NCBI RefSeq assembly: GCF_026210795.1
Contig: NC_089457.1
Coordinates: 2,480,001-2,544,000, forward strand
Reading direction: 5' to 3'
From: Rhizophagus irregularis
Lineage: Eukaryota > Glomeromycota > Glomeromycetes > Glomerales > Glomeraceae
DNA length: 64,000 nt
Shown: positions 11,049-21,708 of the stretch, piece after piece
Layout: the number at the start of each line of letters is the position of its first letter
How positions within the stretch are numbered: the first letter of the stretch is position 1
The notes under the pieces: generated by a model
Databases searched by the model: none
What the model was told of the DNA's origin: nothing
The model's input: only the letters and a program-made list of their open reading frames with translations
Position numbers and translations under genes: made by a program

Positions 11049-12337
11049 AGGACCCCGAATAATACTAATATAACTCACAAATGATCGGCATGCATTTACT
11101 ATTAACTCTACGCAACTTTTTTTTCATAGTAACGCTACGCAAATCCAAATCTTAGTTCAAAAAAATTTTTGTTACTAATATAATTCATTTCACATTTTTT
11201 CTATTAAAATATTAATAAAATCATGCAAACCTCACCATTTTATATTAAAATAGTGTGTTTCGCACTTTTTTCTATTAAAATATTAATAAAATGGTGCGAA
11301 AATCACCATTTATTTGTTAAAATGGTGCGTTTCGCACTTTTTCTATTAAAATATTAATAATATCATGCGAAACTCACCATTTATTTGTTAAAATAGTGCG
11401 TTTCGCACTTTTTTATAATAAAATATTAATAAAATGGTGCGAAACTCTCCATTTATTTGTCAAAATGGTGCGTTTCGCACTTTTTTATATTAAAATATTA
11501 ATAAAATGGTGCGAAACTCTCCATTTATTTGTCAAAATGGTGCGTTTCGCACTTTTTTATATTAAAATATTAATAAAATGGTGCGAAACTCCATTTTTTT
11601 GTTAAAATGGTGCGTTTCGCACTTTTTTATATTAAAATATTAATAAAATGTGCAAAACTCCCGATTTTTTTGTTAAAATGGTGTGTTTCGCACTTTTCTA
11701 TTAAATTATTAATAAAATGGTGTGTTTCGCACTTTTTCTATTAAAATATTAATAAAATGGTGCGAAACTCTCCATTTATTTGTCAAAATGGTGCGTTTCG
11801 CACTTTTTTATATTAAAATATTAATAAAATGGTGCGAAACTCCATTTTTTTTGTTAAAATGGTGCGTTTCGCACTTTTTTATATTAAAATATTAATTAAA
11901 TGGTGCGAAACTCACCAATTATTTATTAAAATTGTGCGTTTCGCACTTTTTTCTATGAAAATGTTAATAAAATGGTGCGAAATTCACCGTTTTTTGTTAA
12001 AGTAGTGCATTTCGCACTTTTTTTTTATTAAAAAATATTAAAATAATGCGAAATGCATTACTTTTTGTTACTATATACAATTAATTACCAAAATCCGTAA
12101 TATTGCAAATTTCATAAATATATTACGGACCCATCCTTAATGGTTTTGCGCAACTTAATTTTTATCAATATTATACAATTGATCAACATATATTTATAAA
12201 CTCTACGCAAACGTGATATATGAGTTATCCCAAAATTGACTGATCTACGCAAACTCAATTTATGGGTTTAAAAAGTAATTTCATATAAACTCTACGCAAA
12301 CCCGTTTGTGAGTTATATCAGTATTATTCGGGGTCCT
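11049..12337. mobile_element. non-autonomous TIR element, AGGACCCCG family (copy A)
   Basis: TIRs AGGACCCCGAATAATACTRA then TATAACTCACAAA (33 bp, one mismatch) are flanked by the perfect 8-bp direct repeat AATGAAGC (11041-11048 and 12338-12345). It lies in the MULE transposase coding sequence; removing the element and one repeat restores the reading frame. There is no coding capacity. The interior is a palindromic satellite array plus CTACGCAAA(C) motifs near both ends. Confidence 0.93.
11190..12060. repeat. ~72-bp palindromic satellite inside copy A
   Basis: About eleven units. Each has the dyad GGTGCGTTTCGCAC, an A/T spacer TATTAAAATATTAATAAAAT, and GGTGCGAAACTC. GTGCGTTTCGCAC recurs near 11321, 11392, 11466, 11540, 11608, 11786, 11858 and 11932. 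The 69-codon ORF 11396-11605 is just this array translated. Confidence 0.9.
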
Positions 12338-12395
12338 AATGAAGCATTCATTCTTTTATGATGCGTATTTAATGGATAGAAATATTATTCAGCAG

Positions 12396-12791
12396 GTAAA
12401 TATTATAAGATTACAGTTAGGAAGAAATGTTTGTATAGGGTTGATTAGGGTATGGATTAGGATATGGATTAGGATATGGATTAGTGTTAGTATTAGGGTT
12501 AGGGTTAGGTAAGGATTAGGGTAAGGATTAGGGTATGGATTAGGTTAGGGTTAGGGTAAGAATTAGGGTAAGGATTAGGGTAAGGATTAGGGTAAGGATT
12601 AGGGTAAGGATTAGGGTAAGGATTAGGGTAAGGATTAGGGTAAGGATTAGGGTAAGGATTAGGGTAAGGATTAGGGTATGGATTAGGTATGGATTAGGGT
12701 GTGGATTAGGGTGTGGATTAGAGTATGATTATTGTATGGATTTCGTTGTTAAATATCACTAATACTTTCTTGCTTTTCACATTTTATTTAG
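12396..12791 (+). other. intron of the MULE transposase pseudogene
   Basis: Donor CAG|GTAAATATT and acceptor TTTTATTTAG|ATCGAT join in phase 0 between RNIIQQ and IDNTDYED. Almost all of it is the telomere-like array. Confidence 0.7.
12430..12736 (+). repeat. telomere-like 12-mer minisatellite
   Basis: Tandem ATTAGGGTAAGG with TATGG and GTGG variants, about 20-25 units, including some pure TTAGGGTTAGGG. It shares the fungal telomere hexamer TTAGGG but has a 12-bp period. It is internal, lying in an intron, so it is not a chromosome end. Confidence 0.85.
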
Positions 12792-13856
12792 ATCGATAAT
12801 ACAGATTATGAGGATCATAAGGAGAGTTTCCGTGAAGATGATTATGAGGCACCACAAACTTTACTCCAACTCATGATTAGAAATGTACAAAATGAAGTGA
12901 TTACTGAAATTTGGGAAGTTAAACCTGAGTTATCACAAACAAAATCTCATTTTGTTATTTTAATGGCAGATGGAAGTCATTCTTGTACTTGTAATCTCTT
13001 GATATCATTTGGCATTCCTTGCAGACACTTTTACAAAGTTCTTAGAAAAAGTTTACAAGCTAAATTTCATATTTCATTAATAAATCGACGCTGGTATCAA
13101 GATTTAAAACTTAGTATTACTGATCAGGAGGCTTTATTGGAAGTGTTATCAATTGTTAAAGATAATTATACTGAAATTACAGCTCATAGAGAAATTAATT
13201 TTGATTATATTCATTAAGTTCGTGGTGGTTATGTTTATACAGAAAAACTTAAGAATATTGTTTCAGTTAAAGCAAAATATGGAAGATCTTTAGGAATTGC
13301 AAGGAAAGCTTTAGATTTAACTCAAAAATTAAATTGTTACAATGAATTAAATGGATTACTTCAAATGTTTATAGACGAAAAACAGCAAGAATTACTTCAA
13401 AAGGACCAAACTATCGATAAAGAGAATAGTAATGATCATCAAAGAAATGATGAATCTGATATTATTTGTTCTAATCCAGTAACTTCAAGAAGGCGTGGAC
13501 GTCCTCCAAATCGATATCTGAGTGAAGGTGAAACTGCAAATAAAAATAAGAAGCAAAAAATGACTACTGATTTGGAGTTAGAACGTATTCCAGAAAATAG
13601 TAATAATGGAAATAACAAGAAACAAAGGAAATGTAAAGGGTGTCAGGGTGTAAGTCATGATTTACGTAATTGTAAAAATTCTTAGTGAAAGAAATTAAAT
13701 ATTGTATTTAGATAGTTGTTAGAAAATTAGTTCAATTGTAATTTATTAATAAAAAATAAAATTTACTGCGATACTGCGATTACTGCCGCATGATCATGTG
13801 ATTTATTTATACCGGTGAAATCACCTGTGGTGATAATTAGAAATTTTCTTTATATA

Positions 13857-14208
13857 ATATAAAATATGAGAATATACTCACCTAAAACAAATAGCATCAC
13901 AACTATTACCAATTTTATAACTATCAAATATGAAATATAGCAATTAGTGTACATCTACAATCATGTAAATGTATCTTATTTTGTATAAATCATCTTTAAA
14001 AATCATATTAAAAATATTCTCACATTTAATATAAGGCATCATGTATAAATTGTCAATATGTATTATATTATTATATAATTTCTAAATAAATATTCTATTT
14101 ATTTTACAATACTTCATTTTAAAAACAAATTGAATCATCAAAATTTATAATCTTTAATATACTCTTAGTAAAGGCCATCCAGAGGATGGCTGTGAATATG
14201 ATTCTAGT
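13857..14208. other. no gene recognised
   Basis: AT-rich spacer between the MULE and a hairpin element. Confidence 0.4.
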
Positions 14209-14495
14209 TATAGTAATTTAAGAATATCTCGCTATCTACTGATCCAATCAAGACGATCTATAGCTCATTGGAATCAGCTCATCAAGAAGAATCGAATGGT
14301 GGTAAAATCGCATCTTTATGTTCAATAGATGGCTTTCTATTAATTTAAAACTTTATTGTATACTATAGAGCGTTCTATCAACTGTAGAAATGCGAATTTA
14401 CTACCATTCGATTCGTCTTGATGAGCTGATTCCAATGAGCTATAGATCGTCTTGATTGGATCAGTAGATAGCGAGATATTCTTAAATTACTATAA
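14209..14495. mobile_element. 287-bp hairpin MITE (GAATCGAATGG family)
   Basis: Two about 104-bp arms in inverted orientation: TATAGTAATTTAAGAATATC on the left, its complement on the right, near-identical throughout, separated by a loop of about 80 bp. The inner ends of the arms carry GAATCGAATGGTGGTA, also found in the hairpin at 36658-36979. No ORF. Confidence 0.85.
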
Positions 14496-14864
14496 TTATT
14501 TAAATTTAAGAGCGTAAACTTTTGTAATATTACGTTTTTAGTGTAATATTTTGAAATTTTACACTACCTTCAAAATATTACACTAAATTACGCCTAAACA
14601 AATTTCCTGATGTATATAATGAATTAACTTTCTTTACCATAATATTCTGCTTCATTACAAAGCATTTTAATATATTTTTTATTTTTATTATAAAACTTCA
14701 CACTCTGATGAACAAAATAGAGATGATAAAATTTAATTTTATGCATTTTTTACAAGTTCACAAAAATAATTCTTTTTTTAGGGTTCTATGTAAAGTCAAA
14801 ATGCCACTTCCAAATATTAAAAATCATCATAACAAAAGTTGTTCTTCATAGAAAATTCTACATA
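14496..14864. other. no gene recognised
   Basis: AT-rich. ATTACACTAAATTACG-type short inverted motifs occur near 14540-14595; nothing else is seen. Confidence 0.35.
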
Positions 14865-15860
14865 TAGGTTCTGTGCTAGGAAAATCGAGGTACGAAAGGC
14901 GCAGTATAATTTGAGATAAACAATGATAAACAATAGCATTACACAATCCAGGCATTTTTTGCCAATAAAAAATGGTTCTAATTTTAGGTATGATGATCTA
15001 CATCACATGATTTAGTTTTGTATTACAGAGAATTTTGCTATCAATTTAACCTTCCGAAACATTGTTACACTAATTTTTTTTTCTTTAATGGCTTGGACGA
15101 CTTGAACCTAAACCAAAAAATTTTTGGTAGGTGTTGCGTCGTTTTTTGTGTTTGTTCATTTATTTTTTTGCTTTCTTTCGTTATTATTAACTATTATTTC
15201 TTTTTTTTATAGGTTTATAGACTTTCAGAGCTTTTCAAATGGCCTCCTTTTTTATTGGAACGGTATATTTCTTTTTTTTTTTGTTTTTTTTTTTATTATA
15301 GAAATGGTACTAACATTCTACTTTTTTTATAGGCTGGACCTCTAAAAGTCTAAACTTTCCAGAATAGGTTATTGTGGGAACGGTGCTGGCGTTCCACTTC
15401 AGAAGTTTTTTATAAAAAGAGGAAAGAAATACAGGTACATCTTTACTTATGGGAGTATAATATTCCGTATAATAAAACATCATTACTTTTTATTTTTTGG
15501 GGGGGGTTTATTTTAATGAAAATTTGTTTATCTCATGAAACAGCCCGTGAAAAAGGAAAGGAAATACTTTATGAAGCATAATACTCCGAATCCTTATGGA
15601 AATTCTTTCTTTTTTAAGCTCTTTCTATTTTTTTTAATAAAAAGGATTACTTTTTTTTTATTTTTTTGTTTTTACTTTTACTTTTAGAGTTTATTTTAAT
15701 AAAAATATTTATTTTACAGATATTTTTTATTTTTTAACGAAATTTTTTTGGTTTCTTTTTTAATAAAATTTATCACAATTTCAATGAGTTCCGCAACGCC
15801 TGTTTATAATTTTATCGAGTTAGGATCGAGTTAGGATTAGAAGAATATGAGGAAAATGAA

Positions 15861-17564
15861 ATGGTACTTGATGTGGTACATGATTTAATGACATTTTTTA
15901 AAGATTCTACAAACTGTACTTGCCGAAATTCTTCTAATAAAAAAGATCTAAGAACCTGTTTTGAAAAAGTAGGATTTAAGCGTTTTTTTGAAAGACACTT
16001 GGAATTAAAAGCATTAGAAAAACATGAATTTGAACTTCATATAAAAAGCCAATTAATGGTCTTTGAAATTTCAAATGAAAAAGATGAAAAAAACGAAAAA
16101 GATAAAAAATCACGTCATTCATACCGATATAGCTTTAATATATCTTTACCACTTTGTAAACCTGCCTATATGAAATTATGCAATTTAAATGATTATAAAC
16201 TTTTAACTTTACAAACTCATCTTCAAGAAAATGGATTAATTGAGCGTACTCATGGCAATACTGGACGTGTTTCAAGGCGAAATTCTAAAGTCTTTGTTGA
16301 TTTCAATATAACATCTTCTGTTAAAGAATATTTAGTACAATATGGAACTATTTATGGTTTACCATCTCCTATGAGACATCGTAATGATTCTGGAAATTTT
16401 ATATATCTTCCAACTGGTGAAAATTATACTTCAATATATAAGAAATACAAAGAAGATTTTTATCTTGAACATGATGAAAGTGAAACTATCATTTCTTATT
16501 CTACATTTCGTAGACTTTGGCACGAATTAATACCTAATCTCAAATTCCAACCTTCTGCATCTGATCTTTGTGAAAAGTGTGTAGAATTCAAAGCAAAAAT
16601 GCAAGCAGCGAAAAGTGATATTGATAAATACAATATTATAAAAGATCAATATGAAGAACACCATAAAGCAGCAGATCTTGAACGAAAACATTATAATGAT
16701 AATATCGAAAAAAGCAAACAGGATTTATCTATAGCACATATTTGTTATGATTGGGCACAAAATGTATCAATTCCATATTCACCACAGCAAGTTGGATCAA
16801 TTTTTTTTAAAACAGCCTATGCTGTTCATTTATTTGGTGTTTGCAAAACCGAAGGTGGAGAAAATAGACAAATAAATTTTGTTATTACGGAAGATGAATT
16901 TCCTAAAGGTGTGTCAAAAGGGGCTAATACAACATTAAATATGGTTTATCAAGCAATTAAAACATTTGCTAAAGATGGAAAAAAAGATTTACATATTACA
17001 TGTGATAATTGTATCGCACAAAATAAAAACAATTTATCACTTTTTTTTTGGTCTTGGTTGAGTATGTTAGGTTGGTATAATAATATAACAATTAACTTTA
17101 TGATACCAGGTCATACAAAATTCATTTGTGATTCATTTTTTGGACATATAAAAAAAACTTATCGAAATCAAAAAGTTAATACTGTAGATGATATTGAAGA
17201 TATTGTAAATAATTCATCAAAAGGTAATGAAGGACTTAGGTATAATGGTGGAATTGGATGGAAGTGGTTTGATTTTCAAAATTTTTTTTCAAAAAATAAT
17301 TTTATAAATTTACCCCATATAACAAAATATCATCATTTTCGTTTTAGTAATTTATCAGAAGATTTAGGAAAAGTTTATTGTTCTGAAAATTCTGGTGGTG
17401 TTGAAATTTGCCATAAGCTTTTACGTGATGATAATAATTTTAATATAAATGAAAAATTAGATATTTTGGATGTTATGCATATATCTGAAGAAAGAAAAAA
17501 ATATTTATATCAAAAAATTCGTCAACATATAGAAGATCCATACAAAGATGTTTATTATCTTTAA
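15861..17564 (+). CDS. DUF7869-family protein, putative RNase H-fold transposase/integrase
   Basis: Intact 567-aa frame, the longest in the window. The motif order fits the DUF7869 family (large uncharacterised eukaryotic family, RNase H-like by motif pattern; assignment from memory of the family). It has CYDWAQN with D297, a long insert with ITEDEFPKGVSKGAN, then CDNCIAQNKNN with D382 and PGHTKFICDSFFGHIKK with D424. The three Asp sit where a DDD/E catalytic triad would. The N-terminal 200 residues include CTCRNSSNKKDLRTCF and DLCEKCVEFKAKMQAAKSDI, a CxxC plus coiled segment that may bind zinc. The frame is open upstream to about 15810 without another ATG, so an upstream exon is possible. 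The flanking 24-bp inverted repeats suggest a DNA transposon. An orphan host gene is the alternative. Confidence 0.65.
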   Translation: MVLDVVHDLMTFFKDSTNCTCRNSSNKKDLRTCFEKVGFKRFFERHLELKALEKHEFELHIKSQLMVFEISNEKDEKNEKDKKSRHSYRYSFNISLPLCKPAYMKLCNLNDYKLLTLQTHLQENGLIERTHGNTGRVSRRNSKVFVDFNITSSVKEYLVQYGTIYGLPSPMRHRNDSGNFIYLPTGENYTSIYKKYKEDFYLEHDESETIISYSTFRRLWHELIPNLKFQPSASDLCEKCVEFKAKMQAAKSDIDKYNIIKDQYEEHHKAADLERKHYNDNIEKSKQDLSIAHICYDWAQNVSIPYSPQQVGSIFFKTAYAVHLFGVCKTEGGENRQINFVITEDEFPKGVSKGANTTLNMVYQAIKTFAKDGKKDLHITCDNCIAQNKNNLSLFFWSWLSMLGWYNNITINFMIPGHTKFICDSFFGHIKKTYRNQKVNTVDDIEDIVNNSSKGNEGLRYNGGIGWKWFDFQNFFSKNNFINLPHITKYHHFRFSNLSEDLGKVYCSENSGGVEICHKLLRDDNNFNINEKLDILDVMHISEERKKYLYQKIRQHIEDPYKDVYYL

Positions 17565-17640
17565 TATATTTGTATTTTTTATTATTTTTCTTAAATAAAA
17601 AAAGAAATTACTAATTTAAAGTTATAAATTCCTTAAAAAA

Positions 17641-17773
17641 TTAATTTACTACCTATTGATCAATTGAAATAACTACCTATCAATGCTGAATTGATTAATA
17701 TTAGATGTATTATGATGAGATAAGTCTAATAAGCTATTATCTGTCTTTGTATGATCGATAGGTAATGAATTAC
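17641..17773. mobile_element. short hairpin MITE-like repeat
   Basis: TAATTTACTACCTATTGATC on the left and the complement of GATCGATAGGTAATGAATTA on the right. The interior GATAAGTCTAATAAGCT resembles the 36658-36979 hairpin (CAAATCTAATAAGCTGTG). It lies 77 bp after the stop of the DUF7869 ORF, inside the same TIR pair. Confidence 0.55.
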
Positions 17774-18019
17774 GGTACTTCGATTTTTCAAAAAAAATGT
17801 ATGTCGATCATTTCCAAATCTATTTTTAGATTTTATGGCTGATTGTTACACAAAAAATTGATGATTTTTAAACTTCGATTTACTAATTTTGATAATAAGA
17901 TAATATGCTATAAAATTTGCACCAAATGATTCTCATATGTCACAGATTCAGATGCACAAAAAATCTCAATTTTGGTAAAAAATATCTCTAACCCTTATTT
18001 TCCTAGCACAAAACCCATA

Positions 18020-18832
18020 TTCTATTAAGCTTTAATATAGCTGCAATCAAAACCAATGAGATCGTCAAAGTTAAATGCAAAATTTTTCAAAATTTTTTGT
18101 CATTTAAAAAATACAACTTTTGACCAATGGTCAATCTTCAATCTTATAATATATAATTAATACTACTAAAATAAAGACGTTTTTTTGCATGGTCATCAAA
18201 TGAAGATCCAAACTTTATAATTCCTCTCAGTCACGTGATAATTTACATGTACTTTAAATAATGATTATCATCACATAAATTATGATTTAAGCTCTTTGCA
18301 AAAAAAAAATTTTTATTAGAATAACTTCATTTTTCATAAAATTAGATGAGAACTGAATTTTCAGTAAAATTGCAGGTAAATTTGCCTGCAATGTTTTACC
18401 ATTTAAGGAATAGGTTAAATCTAGAATTTAACGAATTATCATATGATGGTCATTATGGTGAAAATATAGCATTTGTTTTACAATTATTGAACATATTGTT
18501 AAGAATGATTAGATTAAAATATTTAGATACTATTGATACTATTTATTAGAAAAAACTACAAAGCGTTAAGAATACAAATAAATAATAATTTTCATAAGAT
18601 ATCTGATATAGTAAAATAATAATTTACCAATTCCCAATATAGTTTATATCATTCTAAATAATTTAATACATATTATTTTATTAATTTTTGTTAACTAATT
18701 ATTACCTATATTAAATTCTTAATTATAAACAAAAAACTGCTGTACCCATCTTTAATTTACTTAGTAATACATTATAATACTAAAATTTTCTATTTAACAA
18801 ACTCATTGGTCCTGGATGGGTAACAAAAAGTA
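18020..18832. other. no gene recognised
   Basis: AT-rich. The 67-codon frame 18346-18549 matches nothing I recognise and has no splice context. Confidence 0.35.
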
Positions 18833-19640
18833 GTATTACATAAATTTTCTTATCATAGTTTTTTAAGATAATTTTCACTAAAGCCAATTAATACATAAAT
18901 CAGATATTATTATAGCGTCTAAAAATTCATTCATTGTTGAAAGACAAGTTCCATTTTGTTTTTCAGACAATCAACAATTTCTGTCAATTCAAGTTTTATA
19001 GCGGCATGTAATAATTCAAAGAAATCTAACAGTTCATGGTCCCAGAATTGGCAGTTATTTTTGGAATTGAAATTTCACAGTATTGGTAAAATTTTGCAGA
19101 AAAAGGGTGATCGTACATATAAAATTGAAAAATGGCCTTTAAAGACTTTATTGTCAACCTTTATTGTTACGTCCTTGAATTCATTTTCTTCGTAAAGATT
19201 TTCAAAATCTTTATTAAATTTGTAAAAAAATTGACTCGAATCAAAGGAATTTAGTTAGTTTAAATTATATATAATAATTATTATTTAAATAAGTAATAAT
19301 ACAATGGAAAACAGATTCATGTAGCTAACTTGGGTCTTAGTTGTCTAAGAAAATAATATTTGGTTGTGATATATAAGTTGCTAAAAGAGCTGTTAGGCTT
19401 TGTTGAACTGATTTTAACACATTTGGGTCTTTTGACCTACATTCCAGATGTTATTTGAAAATTTTAACAATTGTATTGGCATTACTAATACAATTGGTTT
19501 GTCTTGCTTGCAACATGTTGAAAAACTCCAAATAGATTCCAACATGAGTGTTCATTTGACTCCAAGTATTCTGTTATATATAAGGCTTCCATAACTAATG
19601 AAAAAATTAGGTTAGAAATCTATGCAAATAGAAGTGATAA
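18833..19640. repeat. segmental duplication, copy 1
   Basis: Aligns with 20563-21194 plus 22936-23243 (copy 2, split by a transposon). Shared stretches include GCAAGACAAGTTTCAT-like sequence, AAGTTTTATAGCRGCATGTAAT, the BTB remnant, and the downstream CCAAGTATTCTGTTATATAT then AAGGCTTCCATAACTAATG. Confidence 0.8.
18940..19200 (-). pseudogene. BTB/POZ domain remnant, copy 1
   Basis: On the minus strand the frame reads NEFKDVTIKVDNKVFKGHFS then ILYVRSPF, the start of a BTB fold, followed by a shortened EISIPKI segment. The rest of the BTB helix region is reached only by changing frame and crossing stops. Compared with copy 2 (20632-21065), a stretch including HRTCD and the intron is deleted. 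Non-functional. Confidence 0.7.
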
Positions 19641-19822
19641 AGATACAGTTATTAACCTTAAAACTTTTTTTCTGCTAAGTTCAAAGATAGTTTAGCCATA
19701 TATTTTTAATTTCATGATTGAGATAAAAAAGAAACTTATAGATCAAGTTATAAATTAAGATAGCATGATACGTGATTTTTTATTTATTAATGATACAAAA
19801 AGCAGTATTACAAATAGTAGTA

Positions 19823-20510
19823 CAGTTACACCTTCATAAGTGTATGCACCTGGGCCTGGCCATACATATGCAGTTAGAGAAGGTGTGCACTTAAAGAACA
19901 GCTAATAGAAAAATCAATATTAGTAATTGGAGAAAATATTTATTTAAATTCACTTTTATTTTATATTTTCATTTTAATAAAAGAATTGCATATACAAAAA
20001 TGATCTGTGGCGTAAAATATATAATAAAATTAAAAAGATTGAAAAATATTTTTTATTCAAAAAAAAAGTAAATTGTCAAATTTATCTATTTTAAAGAACC
20101 AAACAGTTATCGATAATTGGTCAATATTACATAATTGTCATGTGAATGCATTTATGAAGAGTATTCTGATATACCCAGAATTCAGAATTACATGCATATG
20201 TAGAATATATATAGAGGGTGTGTATTTAGCTCTAAGTCCCTAGCTTAGAACACACATCAAATGACTAAAAATAGGCAAAAAAAATGGCGCAAATTGCATA
20301 AACTATTTGCAAATTTATATAAACTATTTACAAATAGTATAGGTTAATTCGCAAATAGCCAAAAACAGCCAAGAATAGCCAAGAATAGCCACTGCTTTTC
20401 GCATCATTTTTTTTGCCAATTTTTAGCATTTTGACCTGTAAAACCAAGCCATGGCATGCATATAGGGAGGGAATGCACTTATAGAGGGTACACTTATGGA
20501 GGTATGACTG
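19823..20510. mobile_element. 688-bp Tc1/mariner-pogo-like non-autonomous element
   Basis: Termini CAGTTACACCTTCATAAGTG then TA (left), and the complement of the right end CAGTCATACCTCCATAAGTG then TA, flanked on both sides by TA (19821-19822 and 20511-20512). CAGT...ACTG ends with TA target sites are typical of the Tc1/mariner/pogo group. No transposase ORF; the 74-codon frame inside is an artefact. Confidence 0.75.
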
Positions 20511-20631
20511 TATTACAAATAATACAAAAAGCAGTAATAACAAATAGTACAAAAAGCAGTATTACAAATGGTATAAATTTTTTTATATAATTTTCAGCTA
20601 AGCCAATTAACAATTTATTCATTATTGCAAG

Positions 20632-21065
20632 ACAAGTTTCATTTTATTTTTCAAATAATTAACGATTTCTGTCTGTTCAAGTTTTATAGCAGCATGTAAT
20701 AGATCGAAGAGATTTAACAGTTCATTGTCTAGTAAGATCATACCAGAATACATATATCTATAACATCAATAATTAAATATATCAGTTTTTTTTTGATAGT
20801 GTTTCAAATTTGAACTGCATCAATCCACCTATCTTAGCATTACTTCAAAAGAATTGGCTATTAATTTTGGAATTGAAATTTCATCGCATGTTCTATGTTT
20901 CAGTAAAATTTCATGGAAAAAGGGTGATCGTGCATATAAAACTGAAAAATGGACTTTAAAGACTTTATTGTCAACCTTTATCATTACGTCCTTGAATTCA
21001 TTCTCTTTATAAAGATTTTCAAAATCTTTACAAAATTTGTAAAGAAATTGACTTAAATCATACAA
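20632..21065 (-). pseudogene. BTB/POZ domain gene remnant, copy 2
   Basis: Minus-strand frame from the ATG at 21065: LSQFLYKFCKDFENLYKENE then FKDVMIKVDNKVFKVHFSVL and YARSPFFHEIL, a typical BTB N-terminal half (beta strands plus the H..L..RSPFF helix). It ends at a TAG after EVMLR (20829). A second segment, after a likely intron ending TTATAG at about 20753, reads YMYSGMILLDNELLNLFDLL then HAAIKLEQTEIVNYL, the C-terminal BTB helices, ending at 20632. No usable donor precedes the TAG, so the copy is probably dead. BTB domains act as dimer or Cullin-3 adaptor modules and are amplified in glomeromycetes. Confidence 0.7.
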
Positions 21066-21412
21066 CCTAGGGGAATCATGTTCTTCTTAATTCTAATTTT
21101 TTAAATAAAAAAAATAAAGAATTTAGTTAGTTTAAATAGTATTTAAATTATATATGAATAATTATTATATAAATAAGTAATAAACTATACTAATAGGACC
21201 CCGAAAAATACATATAAAAGTCAGAGATGATCGGCAAAATTTTGTCTTAAAATAAGCAAATGTTTTTACTAAGATCAATACGCAAAGTTGACTTCTGACT
21301 TTATAATTTATATTAGAATAAGCAAATTTTTTTTATGACATTTGTATATTAAAAAAATGAAATCATAGCTTTTTTTAAATTTAATTAGTTGTATTTAGAA
21401 TATACTTTCAGT

Positions 21413-21708
21413 AGGACCCCGGATATCTCCAAAACAGGTCATAAGTCACACTTTCGGCAGATTGGCCCATTTTTCAGGGGCTCAAAAAATCGTTTTTTGT
21501 AAATATCTCGGCATTCAGTAGTCCAATTTTGATGAACTTTTTTTTAAATTGTAGAGCTAAATGAGGGCTACAAAATAAAAAAAGTTCATTAAAATTGAAT
21601 TACTGGATGCTGAGATATTTACAAAAAACGATTTTTTGAGTTTCAGCAAAAAGGGGTGTTTTTGGCCAAAAGTCCATTATGACTTTTATATTAGATATCC
21701 GGGGTCCT
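21413..21708. mobile_element. 296-bp palindromic MITE, AGGACCCCG family (copy C), nested in copy B
   Basis: Ends AGGACCCCGGATATCT on both sides, with the perfect 8-bp TSD CTTTCAGT (21405-21412 and 21709-21716). The arms continue as an imperfect palindrome, with CTCAAAAAATCGTTTTTTGT then AAATATCTC in both orientations. Confidence 0.95.

Larger units (their letters stand above)
9494..13685 (+). pseudogene. MULE transposase with SWIM zinc finger, five premature stops
   Basis: One frame runs from the ATG at 9494 to 11048, and resumes after the insertion and an intron. N-terminus: FAR1/WRKY-like DNA-binding region (YALQEGFSYKKTRVEY, then LEHNHDM). Centre: MULE DDE domain with FDCTAGTNRYDM (first Asp), VIYTDCDPAMANAI (second Asp) and HNLCIFHIDLNLKKNL. 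After the 11049-12337 insertion (8-bp TSD AATGAAGC) the exon continues to 12395. A GT..AG intron (12396-12791) follows, then a SWIM finger CTCNLLISFGIPCRH (near 13000) and a C-terminal zinc knuckle CKGCQGVSHDLRNC. In-frame stops: TGA 9833, TAA 10163, TGA near 10214, TAG near 10697 and TAA 13215. Catalysis of cut-and-paste transposition is the family role; this copy cannot be translated whole. Confidence 0.85.
9276..13856 (+). mobile_element. Mutator-like (MULE) transposon, degenerate
   Basis: The ends are inverted repeats. On the left (around 9276-9330) is TATATAAGAAAAAT..ATCACCACAGGTGATTTCACC. The reverse complement of the right end (around 13800-13856) reads TATATAAAGAAAATT..ATCACCACAGGTGATTTCACC. 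The interior carries a MULE transposase pseudogene, a 1.29-kb inserted TIR element (11049-12337) and an intron array. I could not read a convincing 9-11 bp target duplication. Confidence 0.75.
14866..18016 (+). mobile_element. candidate TIR transposon carrying a DUF7869-type gene
   Basis: ATATAGGTTCTGTGCTAGG (then AAAAT) at about 14862 and the reverse complement of about 18020 (ATATGGGTTTTGTGCTAGG then AAAAT) form 24-bp inverted repeats with two mismatches. They enclose the intact ORF 15861-17564. Possible target duplication ATAT or AT, but the end sequence is self-complementary there, so it is ambiguous. The first 990 bp contain T-rich sequence with several GT/TAG possibilities and no clear upstream exon. 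Confidence 0.5.

Noticed and set aside
11396-11605. 69-aa repeat peptide
   Set aside because: It is the GTGCGTTTCGCAC satellite translated; nothing continues outside the array.
12430-12736. chromosome end / telomere
   Set aside because: Coding sequence of the same MULE gene continues on both sides; the period is 12 bp with many variants.
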